NCBI GenBank assembly: GCA_903839085.1
Contig: CAIMBE010000154.1
Span: 1-46,506 of the forward strand
Direction: 5' to 3'
Source of the DNA: an uncultured beta proteobacterium
GTDB taxonomy: Bacteria > Pseudomonadota > Gammaproteobacteria > Burkholderiales > Burkholderiaceae_C
Length of the DNA: 46,506 bases
A program made the translations under genes and the position numbers. The notes under the pieces are model-generated. The model worked only from the letters and a program-made list of their open reading frames with translations, had not been told where the DNA came from and made no database searches. Below are positions 1 to 10,299 of the stretch, piece after piece (within the stretch, counting starts at the first letter, position 1; every line of letters starts with the position of its first letter).

Positions 1-111
1 CACGGCCGCAGGCGCGGCGGCTTGTGCCTGCACCAGGCCCGGGCTGAGCGTGAGCAGCAGGCCCAGCGCGCAGGCGCAGCTTGCCAGGGTTCGGGTTAGC
101 TTGGTTTGCAC
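1..111 (-). CDS. N-terminus of an exported protein (partial, runs off the window)
   Basis: Thirty-seven codons are readable from a GTG at 111 to the window edge. The translation has a positive N-terminus (QTKLTRT), a hydrophobic stretch (CALGLLLTLSPGL) and a probable signal-peptidase site after VQAQA, so it is a Sec signal peptide. An AAAGGAAAC ribosome-binding site sits just before the GTG. The mature protein is outside the window, so its function cannot be given. Confidence 0.65.
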   Translation of the reverse strand, partial: MQTKLTRTLASCACALGLLLTLSPGLVQAQAAAPAAV

Positions 112-185
112 TGTGTTTCCTTTGACTGAGGGGGAGGGGGCAAACCCATGACCGGGTTGCCAGCATCTGAAAAATTAATGCAGCG

Positions 186-213
186 AGTATAGAGGACAGC
201 AGGGGGGGGTCAG
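186..213 (-). promoter_or_regulatory. Possible sigma-70 promoter for the exported-protein gene
   Basis: On the minus strand a TATACT hexamer (186-191) follows a CTGACC hexamer (208-213) with a 16-base spacer. The spacer is unusually C-rich. The pair lies about 75 bases upstream of the GTG start at 111. The -35 matches the consensus only partly, so this is a candidate from pattern alone. Confidence 0.35.
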
Positions 214-259
214 GCTGGGAAAAGCCCTTAGTACCTTTGTCCCATGGTTTGCCCCCGGT

Positions 260-1537
260 TCAGATGACGCCATCGAACATCATGACGTCGACCTCATCGC
301 CTGCCGCGACATTGCCCTGCTCATGGTGCAGCACGATCAGACCGTTGGCATGGACCATGGAACTCAATACCCCGGAGCCCTGGTTGCCTATCGCGCGCAC
401 CTGCAGGGAGCCGTCCGGCGCATTGCTCACCGTGCCACGCTGGTACTCGGTGCGTCCCGGCTTCTTTCGCAGGGGCTCGACGCAGCGCGCCCTGAGCATC
501 GGGGTTGACGTGGCCGTGCTGCCCATCATCTTTCGCAGCGCGGGTCGCACAAAGGCGAGGAAGGTCACCATCACGGCGACCGGATTGCCGGGCAGGCCAA
601 ACAGGATGGCCTCACCGATGCGACCGACCGCCATCGGCCGGCCCGGACGCATCGCAATCTTCCAGAATGCGACATCGCCCAGCTTCTTCATCATGACTTT
701 GGTGTAGTCGGCCTCGCCCACGCTGACGCCGCCACTGGTAATGATCGCATCGGCCTCCAGCGCCGCCCGCCGGAAGGCGTCCTCCAGCCGGCCGGGTTCA
801 TCGCGCACCACGCCGATGTCGATGATGTCGCAACCAAGACGGCTCAGCAGGCCGAACACGGTGTAGCGATTGCTGTCGAACACGGCGCCCTCGCGGCTGG
901 TTTCACCCAGGCTCAGAATCTCGTCTCCTGTGGAGAAATAGGCGACGCGCAGCCTTCGCCACACCGCCACTTGTCCCATGCCCAGACTCGCCAGCAGGCC
1001 GAGCGCCGCCGGTGTCAGCAGGTCACCTTGGCGCAGCGCCGGTTGGCCCTGCATCAGATCTTCGCCGAGCTTTCGTCGGTTGTCGCCGGGTTGCAGCAAA
1101 CGCGCCGGAAACGAGATGGCGCTGTCCTGTGCCGTCACAAATTCCTGCGGCACCACAGTATCGAGGCCCTGCGGCAGGACCGCGCCCGTCATGATTTTCA
1201 GGCACTCGCCGGGGCCGACGCGGCCCGGCCAGACCTTGCCGGCCAAGGCGGTTCCGACCACCTGCAGGCGCAGACTGGTCTCGCTGGTTCGCGGTGCCGC
1301 CAGTTGCCCTCCAGCAAAGGCGTAGCCGTCCATCGCCGAGTTGTCGTGCGGTGGCACCGAGATCGGTGAAATCACGTCTTGCGCCAGGACCCGTCCCAGC
1401 GCCTGGAAAATGGTCACGGTCTCGCGGCTTGCCACCGGTTCGACCAGACGCGACAGGAAGTCGCCCACCCCGCTGGCGCGCAGGGCCTGCGGGTCATAGC
1501 CTTCAAGTTCGGCGGCGATGGCGGCGAGGGTCTTCAT
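260..1537 (-). CDS. moeA: Molybdopterin molybdenumtransferase MoeA
   Basis: This 425-residue protein would insert molybdate into adenylylated molybdopterin, the last common step of molybdenum-cofactor synthesis in the cytoplasm. The family motif [13 protein letters not shown] lies near residues 62-74, followed by the MoCF-fold signatures [16 protein letters not shown] and [11 protein letters not shown]. The C-terminal domain IV is complete and the length is normal. Its ATG overlaps the mobA stop by four bases (ATGA), so the two genes are translationally coupled. It is the last gene of the minus-strand moaA-mobA-moeA group. Confidence 0.96.
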   Translation of the reverse strand: MKTLAAIAAELEGYDPQALRASGVGDFLSRLVEPVASRETVTIFQALGRVLAQDVISPISVPPHDNSAMDGYAFAGGQLAAPRTSETSLRLQVVGTALAGKVWPGRVGPGECLKIMTGAVLPQGLDTVVPQEFVTAQDSAISFPARLLQPGDNRRKLGEDLMQGQPALRQGDLLTPAALGLLASLGMGQVAVWRRLRVAYFSTGDEILSLGETSREGAVFDSNRYTVFGLLSRLGCDIIDIGVVRDEPGRLEDAFRRAALEADAIITSGGVSVGEADYTKVMMKKLGDVAFWKIAMRPGRPMAVGRIGEAILFGLPGNPVAVMVTFLAFVRPALRKMMGSTATSTPMLRARCVEPLRKKPGRTEYQRGTVSNAPDGSLQVRAIGNQGSGVLSSMVHANGLIVLHHEQGNVAAGDEVDVMMFDGVI

Positions 1538-2169
1538 GCCGCGCTGCTTTCGAGCTGCCGCAACTCGGCCAGCGAGTTGGCGTTGCGGAAGGCGCGGACG
1601 TCGTCGGCTGGCGAATCAAAGGGCACCAGCACCGTTTTGTGCTGCGCAGTCCAGGCGCCGATCTTGCGCCCGCCCTTGTGGGTGAATTCAAGCAGACTCT
1701 CGATCAGGTCCACGCGCAGCAGGCAAAAAACGGGCTGACTGTGCACCTGCAACCGGCCGTCACGGCCAACTTCTGGCGCGCTGGCCATGGCGATGTCGGC
1801 AGCTCGTGCTTCCAGCGCATTGCCCAGGCGCGAGGCGAGGTCCAGCGGCAACAGGGGCGTGTCGCAGGGCACTGTCAGCAGAAAAGGCGTTTCACAGTGC
1901 TCAAGCCCGGTCAGAAAGCCGGCTAGCGGCCCGGCGTAGTCGCTCAGGCTGTCCGGCCAGACCGACGCGCCGAACGACTCGTAAGCCGCCAGATTGCGAT
2001 TGGCGTTGATCATGATCTGCCCGACGCCGCCACCCATCTGCAAACGTGTCAGGGTGTGCAGCGCCAGCGGCATGCCATTGAAGGCCTGCAGGCCCTTGTC
2101 CAGACCGCCCATGCGCGAGCCGCGTCCCCCGGCAAGAATGACGGCTGTGATTTGTTGCGGACTAATCAT
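1534..2169 (-). CDS. mobA: Molybdenum cofactor guanylyltransferase MobA
   Basis: The 211-residue protein transfers GMP from GTP to Mo-molybdopterin, giving the bis-MGD cofactor used by DMSO-reductase-family enzymes. The nucleotidyltransferase motif [16 protein letters not shown] starts near residue 11, and PCDTPLLP, a metal- and substrate-binding loop, comes near residue 100. Presence of mobA implies at least one bis-MGD enzyme (for example a nitrate reductase or formate dehydrogenase) elsewhere in the genome. It overlaps moeA by four bases. A hairpin repeat at 2208-2283 separates it from moaA. Confidence 0.94.
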   Translation of the reverse strand: MISPQQITAVILAGGRGSRMGGLDKGLQAFNGMPLALHTLTRLQMGGGVGQIMINANRNLAAYESFGASVWPDSLSDYAGPLAGFLTGLEHCETPFLLTVPCDTPLLPLDLASRLGNALEARAADIAMASAPEVGRDGRLQVHSQPVFCLLRVDLIESLLEFTHKGGRKIGAWTAQHKTVLVPFDSPADDVRAFRNANSLAELRQLESSAA

Positions 2170-2207
2170 TGTTCAGATTTTCGTAGATCGCCAGGCCGCC
2201 CCTGTTT

Positions 2208-2283
2208 GTCATTGCGAGGAGCGCAGCGACGTGGCAATCCAGGCAGTCGTGCCCATGGATTGCCGCGCTTCGCTCGCAATGAC
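2208..2283. repeat. REP-like imperfect palindrome between moaA and mobA
   Basis: The left arm (2208-2241) begins GTCATTGCGAGGAGCGCAGC and ends GGCAATCCA. The right arm (2256-2283) is close to its reverse complement, ending GCTCGCAATGAC. Together they could form a long interrupted hairpin. A diverged relative lies at 44407-44477, so this is a dispersed element. It sits in transcribed spacer between two co-directional genes. No coding potential is apparent. Confidence 0.7.
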
Positions 2284-2288
2284 AACGG

Positions 2289-3327
2289 TTATCCACCGAT
2301 GTAGCTCATTTCAACCCGACGCATCACCTTGCCCTTGTCGCTTCCCAGCGAACTGCGCAACTCGGAGTAGCGGTCGGAGCGAGCCTGCCAGATGCGCTCG
2401 ATCGCCGAGGCCAGCTCGGCATCGGTTGAGGCTGCGCGCAGCAGCGCGCGCAGGTCGTGGCCCTGTGAGGCGAACAGGCACAGGTAGAGTTTGCCTTCGG
2501 TCGACAGGCGGGCCCGGTTGCAGTCGCCGCAAAAAGCCTTGGTGACGCTGCTGATGACGCCGATTTCGCCCAGGGCCTTGTCATGTTGGCCGGCGTTGTC
2601 AGCGTAGCCCCAGCGCTCGGCGGTCTCGCCCGCTTGTGCGGGCTCGAGTTGCACCAGCGGCAACTCGGCATGGATCAGTTTGACCACTTCACTCGACGGC
2701 ATCACCTCGTCCATGCGCCAGCCATTGGTGAGGCCCACATCCATGTACTCGATGAAGCGCAGCACCATGCCCGTGCCCATGAAGTGGCGTGCCATTGGCA
2801 GGATTTCATGCTCGTTGGTGCCACGCTTGACGACCATGTTGATCTTGATCGGACCCAGGCCCGCAGCGCGCGCCGCCTCGATGCCCGCCAGCACGTCGGC
2901 GACCGGAAAATCGACGTCGTTCATGCGCCGGAACACCGCATCATCAAGCCCGTCCAGGCTCACGGTCACGCGCTGCAGCCCGGCGGCCTTGAGCGAGCCG
3001 GCCATGCGTGTGAGCAGCGAGCCGTTGGTGGTGAGCGTCAGGTCCAGCGTTCGGCCGTCAACGGTGTGGAGTGCCGCCAGCTGCTCGATCAGTCGCTCCA
3101 CGTTCTTGCGCAGCAGCGGCTCGCCGCCGGTCAGGCGAATCTTCTGCACGCCCTGGGCCACAAAAACCCTGGCAATGCGCGTCACCTCCTCGAATGACAG
3201 GAGCGAATTGTGGGGCAGGTACGGATAGTCCTTGCCGAAGACTTCCTTGGGCATGCAGTAATTGCAGCGGAAGTTGCAGCGATCAGTGACGCTGATGCGA
3301 AGGTCGCGCAGCGCCCTGCCTCTTGTA

Positions 3328-3335
<8 letters not shown>
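2289..3335 (-). CDS. moaA: GTP 3',8-cyclase MoaA
   Basis: This radical-SAM enzyme converts GTP to 3',8-cyclo-7,8-dihydro-GTP, the first step of molybdopterin synthesis. The SAM cluster motif CNFRCNYC is near the N-terminus, LTGGEPLLR follows, and the C-terminal cluster region reads [11 protein letters not shown]. The chain ends in the Gly-Gly tail typical of MoaA (SYIGG). I chose the GTG at 3335, giving 348 residues that begin [14 protein letters not shown] and overlap the SDR gene end by eight bases. An in-frame ATG at 3419 would add 28 residues that look like out-of-frame SDR sequence. The ribosome-binding site is weak, so the start is uncertain. Confidence 0.92.
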
Positions 3336-4089
<754 letters not shown>

Positions 4090-4136
4090 GGTCTGTGCCT
4101 TGATCTGCCTGGGTTGATTCGGTGCTTGTGCCGTCT

Positions 4137-5570
4137 TTAGCCGTGCTTGATGGCGACGGTTTTGAGCGTCGTGAAGCCGTACAAGGCTTCAAAACCTTTT
4201 TCGCGCCCGTGGCCGCTGGACTTGACGCCGCCAAAGGGCAGTTCCACGCCGCCACCGGCGCCGTAATTGTTGATGAAGACCTGACCGCTTCGCAGGCGCC
4301 GGGCGATCCGGAACTGGCGCGCACCATCGGCCGTCCAGACGCCAGCGACCAGGCCGAACTGGGTTGCGTTGGCGATTTCCACCGCATGGTCTTCGTCGCG
4401 AAAAGCCATCGCGCAGAGCACCGGTCCGAAGACCTCTTCCTGCGCCACGCGATGCGTCACCGGGACGTCGCGCAGCAGGGTCGGCGCCTGGTAGAAGCCC
4501 GACGCTGGCGCGCTGTCGACCACCTGGCCTTGCGCCACAGTGCCGATGTTGGCCTGTCGCGCGTCGTCGAGGAATTTTCGAACCCGCTGTTGCTGGCTCT
4601 GTCTGATCAGCGGGCCGACGTCCAGATCCAGGGTTGCCGGGCCGACGCGCAGTTTCTCGAAAGCCTGCCCCAGCCGATGCAGCAGCGGTTCGTAAATCGA
4701 TTGTTCCACCAGCAGGCGCGAACCGGCCGAGCAGGTCTGGCCTGCGTTCTGCACGATGGCGTTGATGATGGCGGGAACGGCGGCGTCGAGATCGGCATCG
4801 GCGAACACGATTTGCGGGCTCTTGCCGCCGAGTTCGAGCGTGACCGGGCAGTGGCGCGCCGCTGCGACCTGCTGGATCAGCGTGCCGACGCTCGGGCTGC
4901 CGGTGAAGCTGATGTGATCGATGCCGGGGTGCCGCGCCAGGGCGTCGCCCACTTCGTGGCCGTATCCCGTGACGATGTTGATTGCGCCCGCCGGGAAGCC
5001 CACTTCGGCGGCCAACTGTGCGACCCGGATCAGTGACAGGCAGGCATCTTCGGCCGGCTTGACAACGCAGACGTTGCCGGCGGCCAGCGCGCCGCCAACG
5101 CTGCGGCCAAAAATCTGCATCGGGTAATTCCAGGGGATGATGTGTCCGGTCACGCCATGCGGCTCGCGCCATGTCAGCACGCTGTAGCCGTCGAGGTAGG
5201 GGATGGTTTCACCGTGAAGCTTGTCGCAGGCGCCGGCGTAGAACTCGAAATAGCGCGCCAGCGCAACGGCGTCGGCACGCGCCTGCCTGGTTGGCTTGCC
5301 GCAATCGCGCTGTTCGATCGCCGCCAGTTGCTCGCTGTGCTCACTGATCTTGAGCGACAGGCGCATCAGCAGGCGGCCGCGCTCGGCAGCGCCAAGTCGG
5401 CTCCAGGCCGTGTCGAAGCATTGGCGCGCAGCGTCGACCGCATGGTCTATGTCGGTCGCGTTGCTGCGCTGGATTTCATCATAGGTCTGCCCGTCCGAGG
5501 GATCAACCACGGCGATGGTTTGCCCGCTCGAGGACGGCACGGGGGTGTTGGCGATGAAGTTGAACTGCAT
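4137..5570 (-). CDS. NAD(P)-dependent aldehyde dehydrogenase
   Basis: The 477-residue protein belongs to the aldehyde dehydrogenase superfamily, which oxidises aldehydes to carboxylates. IIPWNYP (about 144-150), SFTGSPSVG, the catalytic Glu246 in LELGGK and the nucleophile Cys280 in NAGQTC are all present. The closest general types are betaine-aldehyde or gamma-aminobutyraldehyde dehydrogenases, but specificity cannot be read. I chose the ATG at 5570 because GGGAG lies about 11 bases upstream and the product opens directly into the ALDH fold; an ATG at 5636 would add 22 residues of unlikely sequence. It is followed by the SDR gene. Confidence 0.9.
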   Translation of the reverse strand: MQFNFIANTPVPSSSGQTIAVVDPSDGQTYDEIQRSNATDIDHAVDAARQCFDTAWSRLGAAERGRLLMRLSLKISEHSEQLAAIEQRDCGKPTRQARADAVALARYFEFYAGACDKLHGETIPYLDGYSVLTWREPHGVTGHIIPWNYPMQIFGRSVGGALAAGNVCVVKPAEDACLSLIRVAQLAAEVGFPAGAINIVTGYGHEVGDALARHPGIDHISFTGSPSVGTLIQQVAAARHCPVTLELGGKSPQIVFADADLDAAVPAIINAIVQNAGQTCSAGSRLLVEQSIYEPLLHRLGQAFEKLRVGPATLDLDVGPLIRQSQQQRVRKFLDDARQANIGTVAQGQVVDSAPASGFYQAPTLLRDVPVTHRVAQEEVFGPVLCAMAFRDEDHAVEIANATQFGLVAGVWTADGARQFRIARRLRSGQVFINNYGAGGGVELPFGGVKSSGHGREKGFEALYGFTTLKTVAIKHG

Positions 5571-5614
5571 GAACCGATTTTCTCCCAAAAATGAGCCGCC
5601 AGCCCGAAGCCGGG

Positions 5615-5740
5615 TTAACCTTCCCAGCCGCGGCACAGATCGCGCGGCCCGATGCAGGCCAGCATGTCCGGATCGAGATCCCCGCGCTTGAGCAGGGCGC
5701 TCGGGACAAGCCGGCGCACGATATCAGCCTGGGTCAGCAT
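5615..5740 (-). CDS. Possible small protein of 41 residues or gene remnant
   Basis: An open frame from ATG 5740 to TAA 5615 encodes a 41-residue peptide beginning MLTQADIVRRLVPSALLKRG and ending LCRGWEG. Third codon positions are strongly G or C, as in neighbouring genes. The frame stays open upstream, with another ATG at 5776. No convincing ribosome-binding site is visible. It sits between the hppA terminator and the aldehyde dehydrogenase on the same strand. I do not recognise a family; it could be a conserved small protein, the remnant of a deleted gene, or chance. Confidence 0.35.
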   Translation of the reverse strand: MLTQADIVRRLVPSALLKRGDLDPDMLACIGPRDLCRGWEG

Positions 5741-5783
5741 GGTCGTGTTCGGTTGCTTGGCCGGTCTCCATATCATCGGAATG

Positions 5784-5813
5784 AAAAAAGCCCGCCAAAG
5801 CGGGCCTTTCCAG
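5784..5813 (-). terminator. Intrinsic terminator downstream of hppA
   Basis: On the minus strand GCCCGC pairs with GCGGGC around a TTTG loop (5790-5805), and the hairpin is followed by six T residues (5784-5789). It lies 14 bases beyond the hppA stop codon. A short CTTT on the other side extends the stem. Confidence 0.85.
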
Positions 5814-5826
5814 GTCGCGGGCCGGA

Positions 5827-7896
5827 TCAGCCGCCGTGAATCTTCATCATCACCGGCACAATCAGCAGGGCCACGATGTTGATGATCTTGATCAGCGGGT
5901 TGACCGCCGGGCCGGCGGTGTCCTTGTAGGGGTCACCGACCGTGTCGCCCGTCACGGCTGCCTTGTGGGTGTCAGAGCCCTTGCCGCCGTGGTGGCCGTC
6001 TTCGATGTACTTCTTGGCATTGTCCCAGGCGCCACCGCCCGTGCACATCGAGATCGCCACGAACAGGCCGGTCACGATGGTGCCCATCAGAAGACCGCCC
6101 AGCGCGGCCGGACCGAGTACCAGACCGACCAGAATCGGCACCACCACCGGCAGCAGACTCGGGATCATCATTTCCTTGATCGCGGCGGTGGTCAGCATGT
6201 CAACGGCAGTGTCGTACTCGGGTTTGGCCGTTCCTTCCATGATGCCCTTGATCTCCTTGAACTGGCGGCGCACTTCAACCACCACGGAGCCGGCGGCGCG
6301 GCCGACCGCTTCCATCGCCATGGCGCCGAACAGGTAGGGGATCAAGCCGCCGATGAACAGACCGATGATGACCATCGGGTTGCTCAAGTCAAAGGTGATG
6401 TGCCGGCCGTAGGCTTCGAGTTTGTGCGTGTAGTCGGCAAACAGCACCAGCGCCGCCAGACCGGCCGAGCCGATCGCGTAGCCCTTGGTCACTGCCTTGG
6501 TGGTGTTGCCAACCGCATCCAGCGGGTCCGTGACGTCGCGCACGCTCTTTGGCATCTCCGACATTTCGGCAATCCCGCCGGCGTTGTCGGTGATCGGGCC
6601 GTAGGCGTCGAGCGCCACCACGATCCCGGCCATGCTCAGCATGGAGGTCGCGGCAATCGCAATACCGTAGAGGCCGGCCAGCGCGTAGGCGGTGTAGATG
6701 GCGACGCAGACAAACATCACTGGCCAGGCGGTCGAGCGCATCGAGACGCCCAGGCCGGCAATGATGTTGGTGCCGTGGCCGGTGGTCGAGGCTTGTGCGA
6801 TGTGCTTGACTGGCGCGTACTGGGTGCCGGTGTAGTACTCCGTGATCCAGACCAGTGCAGCGGTCAGAATCAGGCCGACGGCGCAGGCACTGAACAGTTT
6901 CATCTGGCTGCCCGAGGCAGCGATGGCGTTGTCGGGGATCAGCCACTGTGTGACAAAGAAGAAAGCGATCAGCGAGAGCACGCCGGCCACCGCCAGACCC
7001 TTGTACAGGGCCGGCATCACGTTCTTCATTCCCGGCGAGGCCTTGACGAAGAAGCAGCCGATGATCGAGGCGATGATGGACACCGCGCCCAGGGCCAGCG
7101 GATAGACCACGGCGCTGGTGCCTGCGCCCTTGATCAGCAGGGCGCCCAGCACCATGGTGGCGATCAGCGTCACCGCATAGGTCTCGAACAGGTCAGCGGC
7201 CATGCCGGCGCAGTCGCCCACGTTGTCGCCGACGTTGTCGGCAATCACCGCCGGGTTGCGCGGGTCGTCTTCGGGGATACCGGCCTCTACCTTGCCCACC
7301 AGGTCGGCGCCGACGTCAGCGCCTTTGGTGAAGATGCCGCCGCCCAGACGGGCAAAAATGGAGATCAGCGAGGAGCCGAAGGCAAAACCGATCAGCGGGT
7401 TGAGCAATTGAGCCAGATTCTTGTCGGGTGTGGCATTGCCGTTGCCGGTGAGAAACCAGTAAAAACCGGTGACGCCCAGCAGGCCCAGGCCGACCACCAG
7501 CATGCCGGTGATGGCGCCGCCGCGAAAGGCCACATCGAGCGCCGGGCCAATGCCCTTGGTGGCGGCCTGCGCGGTTCGCACATTGGCACGCACCGAGACG
7601 TTCATGCCAATGAAGCCGCAGGCGCCGGAGAGCACCGCGCCAATCACAAAGCCGACCGCGCTCAAGGAGTCCAGAAAGACGGCGATCAGAATGGTCAGCA
7701 CCACGCCGACAATGGCAATGGTCTTGTATTGCCGCGCCAGGTAGGCGGCGGCCCCGGTTTGAATGGCGGCTGCAATTTCCTGCATCCGCGCATTGCCGGC
7801 GTCCTGCGAAAGAATCCAGCTGCGCGCCCAGAAGCCGTAAGCCACGGCAATCAAGCCGCAAATGAGCGCCAGAATGAGCGCCGGGTTGCCTGTCAT
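5827..7896 (-). CDS. hppA: Membrane-bound proton-pumping pyrophosphatase, K+-independent type
   Basis: The 689-residue integral membrane enzyme couples PPi hydrolysis to proton export across the inner membrane. It is almost wholly hydrophobic helices, with the substrate signature [11 protein letters not shown] at 194-204, [19 protein letters not shown] just after it, and acidic metal-binding loops near the C-terminus ([19 protein letters not shown]). At the site that sets potassium dependence it has Lys467 and Thr470 (GNTTKAVT), the residues of the K+-independent subfamily. An AGGAGA ribosome-binding site precedes the ATG. It is divergent from the soluble pyrophosphatase gene. Confidence 0.96.
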   Translation of the reverse strand: MTGNPALILALICGLIAVAYGFWARSWILSQDAGNARMQEIAAAIQTGAAAYLARQYKTIAIVGVVLTILIAVFLDSLSAVGFVIGAVLSGACGFIGMNVSVRANVRTAQAATKGIGPALDVAFRGGAITGMLVVGLGLLGVTGFYWFLTGNGNATPDKNLAQLLNPLIGFAFGSSLISIFARLGGGIFTKGADVGADLVGKVEAGIPEDDPRNPAVIADNVGDNVGDCAGMAADLFETYAVTLIATMVLGALLIKGAGTSAVVYPLALGAVSIIASIIGCFFVKASPGMKNVMPALYKGLAVAGVLSLIAFFFVTQWLIPDNAIAASGSQMKLFSACAVGLILTAALVWITEYYTGTQYAPVKHIAQASTTGHGTNIIAGLGVSMRSTAWPVMFVCVAIYTAYALAGLYGIAIAATSMLSMAGIVVALDAYGPITDNAGGIAEMSEMPKSVRDVTDPLDAVGNTTKAVTKGYAIGSAGLAALVLFADYTHKLEAYGRHITFDLSNPMVIIGLFIGGLIPYLFGAMAMEAVGRAAGSVVVEVRRQFKEIKGIMEGTAKPEYDTAVDMLTTAAIKEMMIPSLLPVVVPILVGLVLGPAALGGLLMGTIVTGLFVAISMCTGGGAWDNAKKYIEDGHHGGKGSDTHKAAVTGDTVGDPYKDTAGPAVNPLIKIINIVALLIVPVMMKIHGG

Positions 7897-8044
7897 AGAA
7901 AAATCTCCTGTCGTTGGTTCGCTAAGTAGGGGTGCATCGCAATCGGCACCACCGCTGCGTTGCTTCCTCGCCGCGAAACATCAATAGGGCATTGACGTGG
8001 GCAATTGGCCAACCGGGCGACTGTACCGTGAAAATTGCTAATTT

Positions 8045-8075
8045 TTGACAGGGGTTGCGTGCAAGCCGCTAAAAT
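8045..8075 (+). promoter_or_regulatory. Probable sigma-70 promoter of ppa
   Basis: A perfect TTGACA (8045-8050) is followed after 19 bases by TAAAAT (8070-8075). The spacer is longer than the optimal 17. The expected transcription start is about 45 bases before the ppa ATG. Confidence 0.5.
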
Positions 8076-8125
8076 CAGGGTTAATACTTAGTGCTTTCTG
8101 ATTTAACTCAATACAAAGAACCATC

Positions 8126-8662
8126 ATGTCCCTTGACAACGTCACCCCCGGAAAAAACGTTCCTGAATGCTTCAACGTCATCATCGAGATTCCGATGAAC
8201 GCCGATCCCGTCAAGTACGAGGTCGACAAGGAGACCAGCGCGATCTTTGTCGATCGTTTCATGAGCACCGCGATGCACTACCCGACCAACTACGGGTATG
8301 TCCCGAAGACCATTTCCGGTGATGGCGATCCGGTGGACGTGCTGGTGATCACGCCGGTGCCGCTCATTCCGGGCGTCGTCGTCACCTGCCGGGCGATTGG
8401 CATCCTGAAAATGGAGGATGAGGCAGGGATGGACGGCAAGGTGCTGGCGGTGCCGATTGAAAAGATCCTGTCGCTCTACACACGCTGGAAAAAACCGGAG
8501 GACCTGAGCCCGGTGCGCCTGAAAACCATCGCGCACTTCTTCGAGCATTACAAAGACCTCGAAGTCAACAAGTGGGTCAAGATTCTGGGCTGGGAAGGGC
8601 CGGACGCCGCCAAGCAGGAAATCATGGACGGCATCGCCAACTACAACAGGGCGCATCCCTGA
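8126..8662 (+). CDS. ppa: Soluble inorganic pyrophosphatase, family I
   Basis: The 178-residue cytoplasmic enzyme hydrolyses PPi to two phosphates and so pulls biosynthetic reactions forward. It shows the family I residues in order: KYEVDK, the Tyr-rich [12 protein letters not shown], and the metal signature DGDPVDVLV. Length and ends are normal. It is transcribed away from hppA across a 229-base spacer, so the cell has both an energy-dissipating and an energy-conserving pyrophosphatase side by side. Confidence 0.97.
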   Translation: MSLDNVTPGKNVPECFNVIIEIPMNADPVKYEVDKETSAIFVDRFMSTAMHYPTNYGYVPKTISGDGDPVDVLVITPVPLIPGVVVTCRAIGILKMEDEAGMDGKVLAVPIEKILSLYTRWKKPEDLSPVRLKTIAHFFEHYKDLEVNKWVKILGWEGPDAAKQEIMDGIANYNRAHP

Positions 8663-8706
8663 ACCGGGAACCGGCTTTCGCATCGCCCGATCGGGGGTTG
8701 ATTCTG

Positions 8707-10299
8707 TCAGGCCAAATGGGCGGCTGCCAGCAAGGCCCGGGTGTAAGCATGTTGCGGGGCATCGAACAAGGACTGGGCCTCGCCCTCTTCGATGATGTCG
8801 CCGTCCTTCATGACCAGCACCCGATGCGACATGGCGCGCACCAGCGCCAGGTCGTGGCTGATAAACACATAGCTCATGCCGTAGCGCTGCTGTAACTCGG
8901 CCAGCAGCGCCAGCACTTGCTGCTGCACCGAGACATCGAGGGCCGAAGTCGGTTCGTCCAGCACCAGCACTTCGGGACGCAGCACGACGGCGCGGGCAAT
9001 GGAAATGCGTTGGCGCTGCCCCCCGGAAAATTCGTGCGGGTAGCGCTGCAGCACATTGGCTACGCCACCGCGCTCGTTCAGGCCCACTTCATCGAGCATC
9101 TGCAGCACCAGTTTCTCGCGCTCAAGCAGGGTCAATTCAGCGCGGTGCAGCGCCAGTCCTTCGCCGACGATCTGCCCCACGGTCATGCGCGGGCTCAGCG
9201 AGGCAAATGGGTCCTGAAACACAACCTGCATGCGGCGCCGCATGGCTCGCAAGATTTCTCGATTGGCGTTGTCGATGCGCTGTCCGCCGATCTCGATCTG
9301 GCCGCCCGAAATGTCCTGCAGGGCAAGCAGTGCCATGCCAAGGGTGGTCTTGCCCGAGCCCGATTCGCCGACGATGCCCAGGGTCTCGCCGCGGCGCAAC
9401 TGCAGTGTTGCGCTGCGCACAGCGTGGAAGTTGCGCTTGCGAAACCAGCCTTCGGCGCTGGTGAAGGTCACGCCAACGCCAGCGCCCGAGAGCAGCACCG
9501 GCGCGTCGGCGGCGACGGCCTGGACCACCCGCGTGGGCCGGCTCGCCAGCAGTTTCTTCGTGTAGGCATGCTGCGGATCGGCGAAAACCGTCAAGGTGTC
9601 GCCTACCTCGACCAGTTTTCCTCGCTCCATCACGCCGACGCGGTGGGTGAACCGACGCACCAGATTGAGGTCATGGGTGATGAAAAGCAGGGCCATGCCA
9701 AGTTCGCGCTGAAGGTCATCGAGCAGGGCCAGAATCTGCGCCTGAATCGTTACGTCGAGCGCGGTCGTCGGCTCGTCGCAGATCAGCAGTTTGGGGCGGC
9801 ATGCCAGGGCCATGGCGATCATCGCGCGCTGACGCTGCCCGCCCGACAACTGGTGCGGGTAGGCGTCGACCCGGCGCTCGGGGTCGGGAATGCCGGTCTT
9901 GGCCAAGAGCTCGATGGCGCGCGCTCGCGCGGCGTTCGGGCGCAGCGCTTCGTGCAGTTCGAGCACTTCGCCAATCTGGTTGCCCACCGTGTAGAGCGGG
10001 TTCATGGCCGTCATCGGCTCCTGAAAGATCATGGCGATGTCGGCGCCGCGAATGCCACGCATCTCAGGCTCGCTCTTGGAGAGCAGGTCAGAACCATTGA
10101 AATGAATGGAGCCGGTGGTGATGGCCGCATCGGTGAGTCGCAGGACAGACAGCGCGGTGATCGACTTGCCAGAGCCGGACTCGCCGACCAGGGCGAATTT
10201 TTCACCGGGTTGAATGAAAAAAGACACGTCATCGACCACAGTGGATGCGCCGAAACGCACGCACAGGTGCTTGATCTCCAGCAGGTTGGCAGCGCTCAT
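8707..10299 (-). CDS. yejF: Peptide ABC transporter, fused double ATPase subunit (YejF type)
   Basis: The 530-residue protein holds two complete ABC ATPase domains. The N-terminal domain has Walker A GESGSGKS, signature LSGGQRQRAMIA and Walker B LLICDEPTTALD; the C-terminal domain has GESGSGKT, FSGGQRQRISIA and VLVLDEPTSALD. Both sites look competent. This fused form is the energising subunit of Yej-type oligopeptide or microcin-C-like importers. Its ATG overlaps the upstream permease stop by four bases. It is the last gene of the yejABEF-like operon. Confidence 0.93.
   Translation of the reverse strand: MSAANLLEIKHLCVRFGASTVVDDVSFFIQPGEKFALVGESGSGKSITALSVLRLTDAAITTGSIHFNGSDLLSKSEPEMRGIRGADIAMIFQEPMTAMNPLYTVGNQIGEVLELHEALRPNAARARAIELLAKTGIPDPERRVDAYPHQLSGGQRQRAMIAMALACRPKLLICDEPTTALDVTIQAQILALLDDLQRELGMALLFITHDLNLVRRFTHRVGVMERGKLVEVGDTLTVFADPQHAYTKKLLASRPTRVVQAVAADAPVLLSGAGVGVTFTSAEGWFRKRNFHAVRSATLQLRRGETLGIVGESGSGKTTLGMALLALQDISGGQIEIGGQRIDNANREILRAMRRRMQVVFQDPFASLSPRMTVGQIVGEGLALHRAELTLLEREKLVLQMLDEVGLNERGGVANVLQRYPHEFSGGQRQRISIARAVVLRPEVLVLDEPTSALDVSVQQQVLALLAELQQRYGMSYVFISHDLALVRAMSHRVLVMKDGDIIEEGEAQSLFDAPQHAYTRALLAAAHLA

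Noticed and set aside
5836-7929. A plus-strand open frame of about 697 codons antisense to hppA
   Set aside because: Composition is His/Asp/Gly/Arg-rich with no fold, and the opposite strand encodes a full pyrophosphatase; it is a product of high GC content.
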